From Guillardia theta CCMP2712 (taxonomy: Eukaryota; Cryptophyceae; Pyrenomonadales; Geminigeraceae), in the NCBI RefSeq assembly GCF_000315625.1, contig NW_005434646.1:507253-571252 (forward strand): 64,000 nucleotides of DNA, written 5' to 3'. A model generated the notes under the pieces. The model was not told where the DNA came from and did not search any database. It saw only the letters and a list, made by a program, of their open reading frames with translations. Of this stretch, positions 36,056 through 46,740 are shown in pieces. Each line of letters begins with the position of its first letter. Position 1 is the first letter of the stretch. Both the position numbers and the translations under genes were made by a program.

Positions 36056-36426
36056 TCCCCGCTCACCGTGGCACCGAACTTCGGAATGGCCCGGCGTCGA
36101 GCAAGGCGTCGACGGTCGCCGCACCGAGTGAGCCCGGCGGCGGCGGACTCCGCCGGCCGGACGGTGGCAGGCCGGGCCGGCCCGTGGACGGCTCCGGGCC
36201 ACCCTTGCGGCGGCGGGCCGGGACCGCCGCCCGGCAACCCGACACGGTTCATTTCACTGAGTATACGTACAGCGGCCGGCCACCGTCGTGGAGCAGTGCA
36301 GGCCGCTGTGATGGAACAGGCTCTGTCACCGTACTGAAATGTTCATTACAACTATCCTATCCTAGCCTACGGTGCAGCCATTGCAGGTACCGTTCACTTA
36401 CTGAACTACGAGTCATCAAGCGAAAG
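36056..36426. repeat. Composite intergenic element, copy E (GC dyads)
   Basis: The most GC-rich stretch of the window (36,065-36,240), made of CCGGCCGG, GGGCCGGCCC and GGCGGCGG dyads. TTCATTTCACTGAGTA (36,250) and GTTCACTTACTGAAC (about 36,390) follow. The ORFs in all frames are Gly/Arg/Pro-rich and I do not call them genes. Confidence 0.5.
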
Positions 36427-37617
36427 TCACCCCAACCGTTGAACTCTGCCACGACTAGAATGATATTGGCGTCGGGTGAGCAGGGCACAGAGTAACATCA
36501 ATGCTGTTCCACCTGCAACACGGTACCTCAACAATTCAGAGTTTCCTTGATGTTGTTCACCTTCCTGTTCACCTGGATTGGAAGGCTCTTCGTCAGCCTG
36601 ATCATGTGGTGTAAAAATCTGGTGAAGGACTGAGGTTTGCAAAACTTTTTCGGTTTCTTTGAATGTGTTCATGTTTTTGTCTGCTAACATTCGTTTGACC
36701 TGCGTTCTCATCAAAACAACACTTCTTCTGTTTTGCTGACTGATTTTCGAACGATGCAGAAATGAGTAACTCGATTTATCCTGTATGAGGAAGAACATTA
36801 TGATGATAGATATTGTAAGCAATGCCCTTGATAAAAACCTGTTCCCTCGTCTAACAATTGTGAGCAGCCCTGCACCGGGAATAACAAAGCAACAACGAAT
36901 TACAGCCAGAAGTACTGTGACAAAAAAGTTTATGCAGATTAGTGCGTACCAATTCGAAAGTAGAATCATAAAGCATGTTTTTGTCCATTCCTTCGCGATG
37001 AAGTTCAAAAAGTAGAACAGAATGGTAAATGATAAAAACATTTTTGATCGAAGCGCTCGGTACGAAAGTATCAAAAAAGCTCGTACCACACGGTTATTTA
37101 CAAATGGACTCCAGATATTAGACGATGCAAATTCCGCCCAACTTTCGATATAACAGTCGATGCGTCCTTTGATCAAGTGATCTACGATTGAAGTGAAAAA
37201 CGATCCACTTTTTCTCATACCAACTGTACCAGCAAGATCTGTGAAATCCAGGAGATCGCTTATTTGAATGCGAGCTCTCGTCAACTCTTCTCTCTCCACG
37301 TCATGCCATACTGCAAATGCTTCAGTTGCATCCAGCCACTTTACAACTACGAGGTCGTTAACCTGTGGAGTAAAATCCTTCAGGCAAGAAAATTTGAAAT
37401 GCATCTTCTTTCGCCTGCCTAGATCAATGAAACCACATGATTTGTGAACAGATACAATCTTCCCATAAGATGTTGAAAGGTATTGATTCATTACATCATT
37501 GTACCTCGACTCTCCGATTACACCCGCAGCTCGTAACGATTGCAACCGTTCGACATCGTGGAGGCGGCGACAATCTTCCGGAGATTTACATAACCAATAA
37601 AGCCACCTTTTCGACAT
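36427..37617 (-). CDS. Multi-pass membrane protein with hairpin and OB/cold-shock-like module
   Basis: First ATG of the frame at 37615-37617; 396 residues, no intron seen. Residues about 22-46 form a predicted helical hairpin (VERLQSLRAAGVIGESRYND). Residues about 50-110 form a small beta-rich module starting GKIVSVHKSCGFIDLGRRKK, with PQVNDLVVVKW later. Both parts are also in the divergent alpha-kinase next door, in the same order. Then come about three strongly hydrophobic segments (around residues 175-300: FLSFTILFYFLNFIA, YALICINFFVTVLLAVI, ALLTISIIIMFFLI), a charged helical region, an acidic linker and a C-terminal hydrophobic helix (GGTALMLLCALL). I know no named family. A role as membrane partner of the kinase is inference. 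The promoter is shared, with 414 bp between starts. Confidence 0.7.
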   Translation of the reverse strand: MSKRWLYWLCKSPEDCRRLHDVERLQSLRAAGVIGESRYNDVMNQYLSTSYGKIVSVHKSCGFIDLGRRKKMHFKFSCLKDFTPQVNDLVVVKWLDATEAFAVWHDVEREELTRARIQISDLLDFTDLAGTVGMRKSGSFFTSIVDHLIKGRIDCYIESWAEFASSNIWSPFVNNRVVRAFLILSYRALRSKMFLSFTILFYFLNFIAKEWTKTCFMILLSNWYALICINFFVTVLLAVIRCCFVIPGAGLLTIVRRGNRFLSRALLTISIIIMFFLIQDKSSYSFLHRSKISQQNRRSVVLMRTQVKRMLADKNMNTFKETEKVLQTSVLHQIFTPHDQADEEPSNPGEQEGEQHQGNSELLRYRVAGGTALMLLCALLTRRQYHSSRGRVQRLG

Positions 37618-38031
37618 GAGATATGAAAAAATGATCAAATTATGCTCTTCATGGTGGAAATTGATCCTTGTCCAAACTTGTACACCAATCAAACAATGAT
37701 ATTACTGAAAGACTTGAAATTCTGAGTTTTAATGCTCCGTGCGGGTTGGAGTCACATCCTTTGCGGCATGGCAAGAAAGATTTCGCTGTCCTGCATTTCA
37801 ACACGAATCTCTCAGACCACCACCCCCGTATTGAGGGTACCACCCTCCCTTCATGCGCAACAAGACCAGATTTGCTGAGTACCCCCTGTGCCGAAGTTCT
37901 CTACCCCACCAATCGACATGGAGTCACTGCCCTTCTCTTTCACAGCCCATCTGTTCACGGTGACCCCACCCCTGCTTGTTTGCAATTCCTAGCTCAGCGA
38001 GGATAGCAGCGGGGCACGTGAGGTGGACGAC
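37618..38031. promoter_or_regulatory. Bidirectional promoter region with C-rich words
   Basis: 414 bp between the divergent start codons of the membrane protein and the alpha-kinase. 37,808-37,980 repeats CACCACCCCC, GGTACCACCCTCCC, GAGTACCCCC, TACCCCACC and GACCCCACCCC. These are the same kind of words as the intergenic islands, here directly between two promoters. Confidence 0.45.
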
Positions 38032-40863
38032 ATGGCAAGGTATGTTTGACGAGATGATGGTATAGTCGCTCATTTGACAATACTTTTCCGCAGTAATCCT
38101 GCTCCAAAAGAAGGAAACTCCTTTTTCTCACGGTTCTACAACATGTATCAAGGAATGTTTTCTCCTATGGATGAAACAAGCACACAAGACACAAAAGCCC
38201 CGTCAGAGCGGGAGCAGGCTGAACAGCTTCTCAAGGAGGGAAAGATCAGCGAGAGCCTGTACAAGCAGATGATATCAGCCATAGAGACCCGCAGCAAGAG
38301 CAAGGATGCTATCTCCGAGCGGGAGCAGGCTGAACAGCTTCTCAAGGAGGGAAAGATCAGCGAGAGCCTGTACAAGCAGATGATATCAGCCATAGAGACC
38401 CGCAGCAAGAGCAAGGATGCTATCTCCGAGCGGGAGCAGGCTGAACAGCTTCTCAAGGAGGGAAAGATCAGCGAGAGCCTGTACAAGCAGATGATATCAG
38501 CCATAGAGACCCGCAGCAAGAGCAAGGATGCTATCTCCGAGCGGGAGCAGGCTGAACAGCTTCTCAAGGAGGGAAAGATCAGCGAGAGCCTGTACAAGCA
38601 GATGATATCAGCCATAGAGACCCGCAGCAAGAGCAAGGATGCTATCTCCGAGCGGGAGCAGGCTGAACAGCTTCTCAAGGAGGGAAAGATCAGCGAGAGC
38701 CTGTACAAGCAGATGATATCAGCCATAGAGACCCGCAGCAAGAGCAAGGATGCTATCTCCGAGCGGGAAACAAGCACAATGCCTGGAAAGATTGTAGGAT
38801 TGAAAGGTAACAAAGGTCTTATTGACGTCGGCCGACGACACAAAATGACATTCACCCTTTCCAAGTGCTATGATCATCCAAAAATCAATGACCTCGTGAT
38901 AGTTCATGTTCTTCGTGAAAATGACGATTATCAAGTCGTAGAGGTGTCGCGGGATGTTGCCAGGGAAGACATTCGACTTGCTGCAGATGAAATTTTTCGT
39001 CTGACTGATGGTGCAATCCAAGTCGATTACACAAGCTTGGATATGAGAAGTATGCAGAATTTATTGCATGAAGTCAAAAAAATTACTGTTGAAGAACGGA
39101 AGCGCCGTGATACTGCTATTAGGCACAAATTGAAAGCGCTGAAATATGCACATTGTGCACAGGTGGTTTTTTTGATGGACTGTACAGGCTCCATGCAGTC
39201 GTACATCAACGCAGCCAAGGTTGGCATCAGAAAAATTCAGAGAACCATTATTGAAGCAATACCGAATGGAAACGTCAACTTCAGTTTTGTTGGTTACCGA
39301 GATTATGGCGATCCTGAGGTTATCACCCTGCCATTCACCTCTGATGCCAATCGGTTTGAGGAGCACCTTTCAACTGTTGTAGCCGATGGAGGTGCAGACC
39401 AATGCGAAGACGTTTACTCTGGACTCGTCAAAGTTTGTGATCTCACGTGGGACGGACAGATTCCATCCAAGATAATATTTCATATTGCTGATGCACCAAC
39501 ACATGGAACATTCTTTGCCGGAGGATACTCGTTCAGCGATAGCTATCCACATTTCGACTCTGATGGCTCAAAAACTAAGGCAGTTTTGAGGAAAATGGTT
39601 GTGGAACTTGGATTGAATTACATTTTTTTGCGAATCAATTACTCGACAGACGAAATGATTAAAACATACAACACCCTGCTGGACACGCTGTCCATCAGTG
39701 AAGTCGACAAAATAGAGACCCATGAACTTGAAAGAGCTGAGGATATCATTGAGATCGTCATGAAGAGTACGGTGGACTCGGTATCAAGCGCAGTGAAGGA
39801 CAGTTTGACCGAATTGGGCATGAAAGACCACCGTGCTGAATACTTTGATCGTTTGCGGAAATCAATTGAAAGTCACTACAAGCGATCCCCGGTCAAGTCG
39901 AAGGAGCGACCTGTTGTGTCATCAGTCCTGAAGCTGGAACCCTCAGTACTTGGGCGACTGGAAGGTGTTGCAGAAGAAACAGAAGAATTGAGTGATGACG
40001 AAGAAATCTCTACTACTTTCCCTCGTGTTGGAGATCGAGTCGAATCGAATCCAAGTGCACAGTACGTGGAGGTTTTTGCGTGTGTGATGCCAAAGACTAT
40101 GGACGATTTGAAATCTACGCTTTCGCTGACAACATCCAAAGTTAGAGCATTTGAGATTGAACTCAATCCCAGCAGATTCTTTGCAAAGGGGGGTGTTCGA
40201 AGTGTCACCTTTGCTCGTGATGTTTCAGATGGCAGTGAATTGCACTTTGATGAAGAAGCTGACGGAATATTCGCAAGTCCAACAAGACAATTTGTTTTCA
40301 AAGTGCATCAGAGATTTATTGATCCTGAAATGGATAAAATCAACACCAAAGACGATCTTCAATCAATTACCATCGCAGCATTTCTTGCCCAAGAATTCTG
40401 CAAAAATCCCTCCGTGGGAAAAAAGATCGAGTACCTCAAGTCCATGGCAGTGAAGTTCAAGAATTCTGATGGAATCATCAGACACGCAACCATCGAATCG
40501 ATTCTAGAAGGTGATTTCATCAAATGGAGCAACAATGCAGATTACATGAAAGCTGAGGAAGATAAGGACTTCTCGGCAACCTTGTCTGCATTCACTCATT
40601 GGACTTATGAGATTACAAAGGGATATCTCATGATTGTAGATGTTCAAGGCATCAAGTCCCCATCAGGAGAAGAATTCATTCTCACAGATCCTGCGATTCA
40701 TTGCAAGAATACAGATAGATTTGGAGGAACAAATCTTGGAGTTGAAGGCATGAATCTCTTCTTCTCGAAACACAAGTGCAACAGCATGTGTAGGGCGCTC
40801 AAGCTGCTTCCGCATTCAGCCTGCCCTGGGTTTTCAGAGCATGGTACTCTTCCTGTAGTTTGA
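38032..40863 (+). CDS. vWA-domain alpha-kinase with five tandem hairpin repeats
   Basis: Two exons: 38032-38039 (ATGGCAAG) and 38094-40863, a 54-bp GT-AG intron, 925 residues. Residues 41-225 are five identical 37-residue helical-hairpin units (core LLKEGKISESLYKQM). Residues about 230-300 are an OB/cold-shock-like module (GKIVGLKGNKGLIDVGRRHK). Residues about 358-560 are a von Willebrand A domain with an intact MIDAS (DCTGSM). Residues about 660-915 are an alpha-kinase domain: GGVRSVTF loop, catalytic-lysine strand FVFKVHQRF, ESILEGDFIKWSNN, LMIVDVQGI, LTDPAIHC, FGGTNLG and the zinc site HKCNSMC. vWA plus alpha-kinase is the architecture of Dictyostelium VwkA, an atypical Ser/Thr kinase at contractile vacuoles that affects myosin II. 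The hairpins and the OB-like module are additions shared with the neighbour. Confidence 0.92.
38206..38760 (+). repeat. Five tandem 111-bp coding repeats
   Basis: Units start at 38206, 38317, 38428, 38539 and 38650, and a 7-base stub (GAGCGGG) of a sixth starts at 38761. I see no base difference between units. The array is bracketed by the 12-mer GAAACAAGCACA at 38173-38184 and 38767-38778. The 111-bp period keeps frame, so copy number can change without breaking the kinase. Confidence 0.95.
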
Positions 40864-41100
40864 TTTGAGCCTCTGTTTCCTGAGTTCAATTCTCAAATAT
40901 ACGGTTATGTCGACATGAAGTGAAGGTATCAGTTTTTAAGCCTGGCAAGTTTGGGGGACAGCAGTCCGGCACGCTCTCTTTTCTCTTCTCGCCGTTTGGC
41001 CTGCACAGTGACAGTGTCAGGGTCAAGCCTCCTCGACTCACCCAGGCTCCTGATTGTCCTCCGGCGTACTGATTTTTAACTTAACTTTGAGTAAACGTTG
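40864..41100. repeat. Composite intergenic element, copy F (GC block plus TGAGTAAA motif)
   Basis: 40,960-41,070 carries short dyads (CAGTGACAGTGTCAGG, GTCCTCCGGCG). 41078-41095 is AACTTAACTTTGAGTAAA, identical to 10051-10068. No gene. Confidence 0.6.
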
Positions 41101-41945
41101 CCGTCGGATCATATGTTGCCAGTGAATGTTACTGAGTCTTTGTCCTGATCAGCCTTGTTCCCCTGCTTGTCCGATCGTGCATACTGTCGCTTGCGTGACG
41201 GTTGGAGTAGCGGTTTTCGCTGCCTCCTCCGTTTCCTAGTGTTTTGTTGAGGCGGGTTCAAGTTGTAGGCTTTATCCTCCGTCCTCGGGATTCGGGCCGT
41301 CGCCTCAAAGTTTTCCCGCCAGGGCCGCCGCTTCACTTTCGATCATGAGGGGGATGATGGGGCCGTTCTAATACGAATGGCCATCGGTCAACCAACCCCA
41401 CCCTCTGATCCCACCCCCACCCCTGACTTAAAGAACTAAAGACCGTACCCACCGTCGCACAAAGTTTTCTGTCCATACCAGGGGTACTCACATATTTCAT
41501 TTTTCCTAGTGGATAACTCGAGGAAATTATCCGGATTGCTCTATCAATCCCATTTGGCATCACCCCTACCCCTCCATGAAGTACCTTACCCCTAGTCAAT
41601 CACCCTTCATTGGGGAGGACGGCAGCAATGCTGCGACGCCGCTTGGCTGCTAACTGAGGTAAGATGAAGAGAGATTCGAAGATGAATGGAGGACATGGGG
41701 AATGTAGGAGAGGAGAGAGACAGAGGAGAGATAGGAGCAGCGGAAGCCAGATACGAACGATCCTTGTGGCTCTTTGCGGTGTGTGTTCAGCATGCCAGGT
41801 TGCAAGAGTCTTTGTCTGATAGCATTTTGATGCTAGTGAAGTGTGATGAGTTGTTTGTCTGAACAAGTTAATGGTCAAACAGGTTTCTTAGTAATAAACA
41901 GGGCTGGGTTTTTCGGTTTTCAACGAGATCTGGGCAGCTCTTACC
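41101..41945. repeat. Spacer with C-rich island
   Basis: 41,385-41,600 repeats CAACCCCACCC, CCCACCCCCACCCC, CACCCCTACCCCTCC and TTACCCCTAG, as in the other islands. 41,100-41,340 and 41,610-41,940 hold no supported gene; short minus-strand ORFs there are basic low-complexity translations. Confidence 0.5.
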
Positions 41946-43948
41946 ATGGTGGTCAAAAAGGCAGCTGAAGATGAAGAAGCTTACATCGCGCCCCTCCCCT
42001 ACTTCCCTGATCTCAAGGTCATCTCTTGTCAAATATCTTGGAGCCTTCACTGAATCCTTTCCCAGCATGCAAAGTTAGCACGGGAGAAGGATAGCAGCCC
42101 CCCGGGCATCAATAACTACCATACCACATTTCTGCTCGTCGTCCAGATTCTTCTTTGTATTCTGTATGGACTAACAGTACAGCAAGATAAATTCCCAAAG
42201 CAGCAATTGCCCGACCCGGGGGAACTGGAGAACCCGGACCGGATTGATCAGGTGCCTCCCTTCAAGAGGTATCCCCCTGGCTTCGACATATTTCTAGGTA
42301 CCGCAAGGATGTCAGAATTCAAAGTCCAGGAGCACTACAGCAGTTTCATGCAGATTTCCATCTTTGTGTTTGTTGGGTTGCCCTGGTCTTTCTCTTTCTT
42401 GCGACGATATGCGTACAGCGCAGTTGGCTTCGGTCTGGTCTCAGCCTGCGTTGCGACTCAGATTGGAATCGTGTCGATGCAAGTGGTTGACCGCATTCAC
42501 TGCAGCTACCTCAAGGATATGTTGAGGGCTCCGGACTTTAGCCTCAACAAGATCCCTTTGACGCCTTGCCCTGACTACGCCGGGCCCAACAGCGGTGGGT
42601 TGCCTTGTCGCGACTCGTTCGTCTACACGTGCAAGTGGACGAGCCCGACGCAGAGGTGGACGGCGCCTCCTCTAGATGAGATTCAGGATGACTTTGGGGC
42701 CAGACAACTGAGACAAGCTTGCTATTGTGATCTTTGGGACAGAATCGTCCAGAACAAAACGTTGGCAATTTTGCAGCCAAGGCTTGCGCACCAAGCTTTG
42801 TTGGTCACGGGACATCAAGACTTCAATAAGATCTCTTTTTCACTATCCTTCATGAACGTGATTGATGGAATTTATGCAACTGTGCCAGTCATGATCAGCT
42901 TTGGAGTGGTCCTTGGAAAGATGACCCCGATTCAACTTGTACCTTTTGGAATCCTCAATGTGGTAGCTTATGCGTTTAATCTGTGGGTCTGCACTTACGT
43001 CATCGGAGCGTGGGATCACACTGGCGGTTGTTGTGTCAATCATATCTTCGGAGCTTGCTTCGGAATCGCTGCATCTGCCATTTCTTACACGAAGGGAAGT
43101 GAAACAAGCGAGAATTGTCGGTCACGCTATCACATGGACATTCTGTCGCTCTTTGGCACGATGCTCCTGTGGGTTACTTACCCTTCGTATAACAACTTCT
43201 ATGCTCCATCCTTCGCTCAGCAGGCAGTTGCTGTAAACACTTTCCTTGCAGTCTTGGCAAGTGCAGTTGCTTCACTCCTCTACTCTGCCTTGTTCCATCC
43301 GAAATTCAAGCTCACCATCACAGACACGCAGCGATCAGTCATTGCCGGAGGTGTCGCCATGTCCTCGAATGCCAACCTTGTCAGCGACCCTTGGGTTGCG
43401 CTTCTTATCGGAGGGCTGGGAGGCATGGCTTGCTGTTTCGGCGTTCACAGAGCGCGACGTTTCTGGCAACAGAACCTTCAAACCCACGACACGGTGAGCG
43501 ACTGACGACGTGTAGAAACAAAGAGACTGAACCTATACTTGACCAGGTTGGTGTCACGAGCATGCATCTGTATCCAGGAATCATCGGCTGGCTGGCTGGA
43601 ATCATTCTCTTCTCTCCTAATTGGCCGGGTTACTTGAATGCCAATGCCATTTACGGGGATCTGCAGAGCTCTAGATACAAGTATCACCTCCAGCTAGATC
43701 AGATCCTAAACCATAACAAGGGCAACGGAGACGCCATGAGAGCACAGATCTACATCGGCCCGATGTCTGTCGCCACTGGGCTCGTCACTGGGACTCTTGC
43801 TGGACTGATCGCTATCAAGATCAACAGGCTTGAGTTCAAGTCGATGTACCTCGACGACTACTTCTTCTCAGTCCCGGATGACTTCTACACAACCAAAGTC
43901 GAGAAGTCGGGCGAGGACAACCTTGACGACGGGACCGTGGAAGTTTAG
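41946..43948 (+). CDS. Rh-family ammonium/CO2 channel protein
   Basis: Three exons (41946-42017, 42066-43493, 43547-43948) encode 633 residues; start in a strong context, ACCATGG. A first transmembrane helix (TFLLVVQILLCILYGLTV) is followed by a long Cys-containing loop, then the membrane core. Rh signatures are NHIFGACFGIAASAI with the first pore histidine, DILSLFGTMLLWVTYPSYN, VIAGGVAMSS and, after the last intron, VTSMHLYPGIIGWLAGII with the second pore histidine. The family conducts NH3 (possibly CO2) across membranes. The loop between helices 1 and 2 (about 120 residues, several Cys) is longer than in animal Rh proteins, and the tail is acidic. A plasma-membrane location is likely but not shown. 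Confidence 0.9.
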
Positions 43949-44110
43949 ACGTTGAATAACAGGAATGAGGCAAGTCCTCGCAGTCTGGTGCGAGGCGGAG
44001 AAACTTTTGTAGTTTAAAGATGTGAATGGGATGGCAATGATGAAACCGAGAAATCCAGTGCAAGGTGACCCACCACAGCACGCATCTTTTCGTGATCTTC
44101 AGCATCTTCA

Positions 44111-46005
44111 CTAACTGCGTGAGGTAAGTTGAAATCTCGACTCCGCCTTGTCCACTATCAACTTTGCAATGGCGAGAGAACTGGTCGCGCCAGGGGACGG
44201 CGAGTTTCTCACGTGCAGTTGTGAAGCAGGGCAATTCTCTTCAAACACAAAGTCATCGACGAGGTTCCCAGACATGTCGAGTGCCTGAGCTCGCACCCCA
44301 GCTCGACCCCTCCTCACGTCCTCCATCTTGATGCCAGGGAGATACTTGTTGATCTCCTTCATCTGTGCTGAAAGGACGAGGCTGCGAAACATCTCTCCCA
44401 TCCCGAACGACCAGTGCTTGAGAGCCACTCGCCAGAAGCCGGGAAAGCTCAGGGCCTCCATCAGGTCCTTCACCGCCACGTCTCGCCACCGGTAGCCTTC
44501 TCGCGAGAAGGCCAGGACCGCGTTGGGCCCGATGAGCACCTGGGGGCAAGCAGCATTAGAGCAAGAGGCTGAGCAGCACAAGGTACCTGGCTGGCCTGCC
44601 CAGTGGCTACAGAGCCCATGGTGGGGGTGAAGTGCACGCCGAGGAAAGGGACAGAGGGATCGGGAACTGGGTAGATGAGGCCATTGACCTGGAGAGGGGA
44701 AGATTAGCCATGAAAAGGGGAAAAGGGGAGCATACAAGGTTATGCTTCGACTCCTGGAGCTCAAGATACTCTCCTCGGAACGGAACGATCATCGGATCCA
44801 GCTTGCCCCCAGCCATCCTGCACCATCTGGTTGAGACGAGCTATGAGCCCCTCCACCCTCACCTTGCCAGCCTGTCCGAGTATGCTCCAACACCTGCTCA
44901 TCGCGTCAGAGCCCCTCAAGACGAAAGCTTGCCTGACAAAAGATCGATTTCGCTGTCCGAATGGCCTCGCCGGTCTTGCTGACAAGCTCTAGGCCTTCTT
45001 CGGCGTCCTTCTGCAAGGATTTAACTTGCGCAACCTGCGTCAGGTGACTGAGGGAGGAGGTTGAAGGTTCAACGAGGCAACCAACCTCGAAGTTGAGGAG
45101 GATCTTGCCGCCATGGGAAGAAACATCCTCTGCATAGTTGCTGAAGACGACCATCGATCAACGTCAAGGTGGAGGGACCATGTTCAGGGCTCACCGGGCG
45201 ACCAGCCCCCAATCCACAATCCCTGTATGGGGAGACAAGATGGCCCGCACACCGTTGCAGTGAGGTTCGATCTACGGGAGAACGTCAGACATCCCGAGCG
45301 AGTCACCACAGCGAGCTCCTTGCCCAACCTTTCGGATCTCTTCGGAGTCGATGAATCGCAGATCCTGAACGCCGTTCTGTCGCCCTTGCCAGCGCTCAGG
45401 TACCTTCAGTCGACTCTGCCGCCATGTTCGCTCACCTTTTTCCATCAGACTTTCGAGGCCAGGCAGCTCTTGTTCGTTCAATGCTACTATCAACTTCCCA
45501 CATTTCCGGTAAGGAATCCCCTTCTCATCGAAATACCTGCCCACCCATCCCTTCAACCTCTTCCCTTGCTGCCCACCTCCCCTCACTTGTAACTCAGGTT
45601 CAATCCCTCCACACAGAGCTTCGCCTTGAGGGATCCTGGCTTGTAGTAGATCCCTGCATGCACCACTCCGCTGTTATGCCCTGTCTGAAGTGCGACGAGT
45701 CAGCTCCCCTGGAGCTCAAACGGTTGAGCATACCTGGTGGTATCCGACAACCGGCTCCTTCTCAAGAACAGCGACTTTCAGGGAGGGATACCTTAGCAGA
45801 ACCTCTCTGGCTGTCGCAAGACCCACGATCCCTCCTCCTGCACGACAGGCAACATCACAACAGCCGTCGGAGGAAACTGAACTTCACCTACGATGGTGAC
45901 GTCGAAGGACCTCTCTGTTCCCTTGCCGGAGGTTGAGAAGGACCTTGAAACGGGAATTTCAGGCCGCCATGTCAGGATAGCAAAAGAAATAACCTCCTCA
46001 ACAAT
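44111..46005 (-). CDS. L2HGDH: L-2-hydroxyglutarate dehydrogenase (start exon not found)
   Basis: FAD-dependent enzyme that oxidises L-2-hydroxyglutarate to 2-oxoglutarate in mitochondria. Minus-strand exons assemble to the whole family sequence: [20 protein letters not shown] (FAD fold), [97 protein letters not shown] and [19 protein letters not shown] near the C-terminus. An Arg/Ser-rich stretch ([12 protein letters not shown]) before the FAD fold fits a mitochondrial leader. The frame opens at an acceptor at 46005 and I cannot locate the exon with the ATG. At least seven short introns interrupt it. Confidence 0.88.
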
Positions 46006-46009
46006 CTAG

Positions 46010-46722
46010 AACCAACCAAACGGGCAAGTGATGACATCTGACTTGTAACTTCAGCCCAGAAAACAATTTTCAGTCAGTCTGGCAAAAAACTTTAGATCGA
46101 CAGTCAGTCAGTCCATGTTCCGACTTGTCTTGATTCTCCTTGTCCTTTGTTTCTCTCATCTCCTTCAATATCCTTTCCTTGCCTCCTCTTTCTTCTTTCC
46201 CTTCCCTTCCTCCCTCGCTTCTGCCCGCCCCTCCTTCCTTGATTTCCCACTAGGCATTTTCGACTTTGCCTCACAGCAAGAGTCTGATTGAGGGTTGGTA
46301 GGGGGTGGGTGGGCACTAGATCAAGTCACATTGTAGCAAGGCAAAGAGGCCATGAAGGTATATTTCCTATGTATGACCATAAGTAAAATGCATATAATGA
46401 CAGCCTTTGATGACAAAGAATGGGGATCGGGACCCTGGTAACTACCCCACCTCCTGTCATCCACACGGTGGATCGGCTTACGCAATGGCCCAATGAGACG
46501 CAGATGGAGGGCGAATGGTGATGAGGGGAAGGGGAGGGAGGGAGGGAGGGAGGGAGGGAAGGAGGGAGGGAGGGAGGGAGGGAGGGAGATGCGTACATAC
46601 ATACAATGAGGTTGGAGGTAGAATAGATAGCAATGACAAGGGTTGTTGTGTCACGCCCAACGCTCTCATGTCCAGTCCTCACTTTCCTCGCAGGGTCTGT
46701 GCATGAAAACAAGTAGCTGGGA
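46010..46722. other. Spacer with GGGA microsatellite
   Basis: 46525-46588 is an almost pure (GGGA)n run. The ORFs around it (Ser-Leu-Pro-Pro repeats on the minus strand) are translations of this repeat. 46,100-46,250 is pyrimidine-rich. The missing first exon of the L2HGDH gene may lie here. Confidence 0.6.
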
Positions 46723-46740
46723 ATGATCCCTCACTTGCAG

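Noticed and set aside
36056-36495. Gly/Arg/Pro-rich ORFs on both strands
   Set aside because: All frames are open because of the GC-dyad composition; there is no domain, no splice logic and no codon pattern like the real genes.
38206-38760. CRISPR-like array
   Set aside because: The repeats are contiguous, 111 bp, in frame and coding; there are no spacers.
38148-38864. 238-codon minus-strand ORF with five repeats
   Set aside because: It is the mirror of the coding repeat array; the plus strand has domains, an intron with good sites and an intact kinase.
41109-41336. 75-codon basic minus-strand ORF
   Set aside because: Low-complexity Arg/Lys/Gln translation in a spacer, without supporting context.
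46321-46712. Ser-Leu-Pro-Pro repeat ORFs
   Set aside because: They are translations of the (GGGA)n microsatellite.
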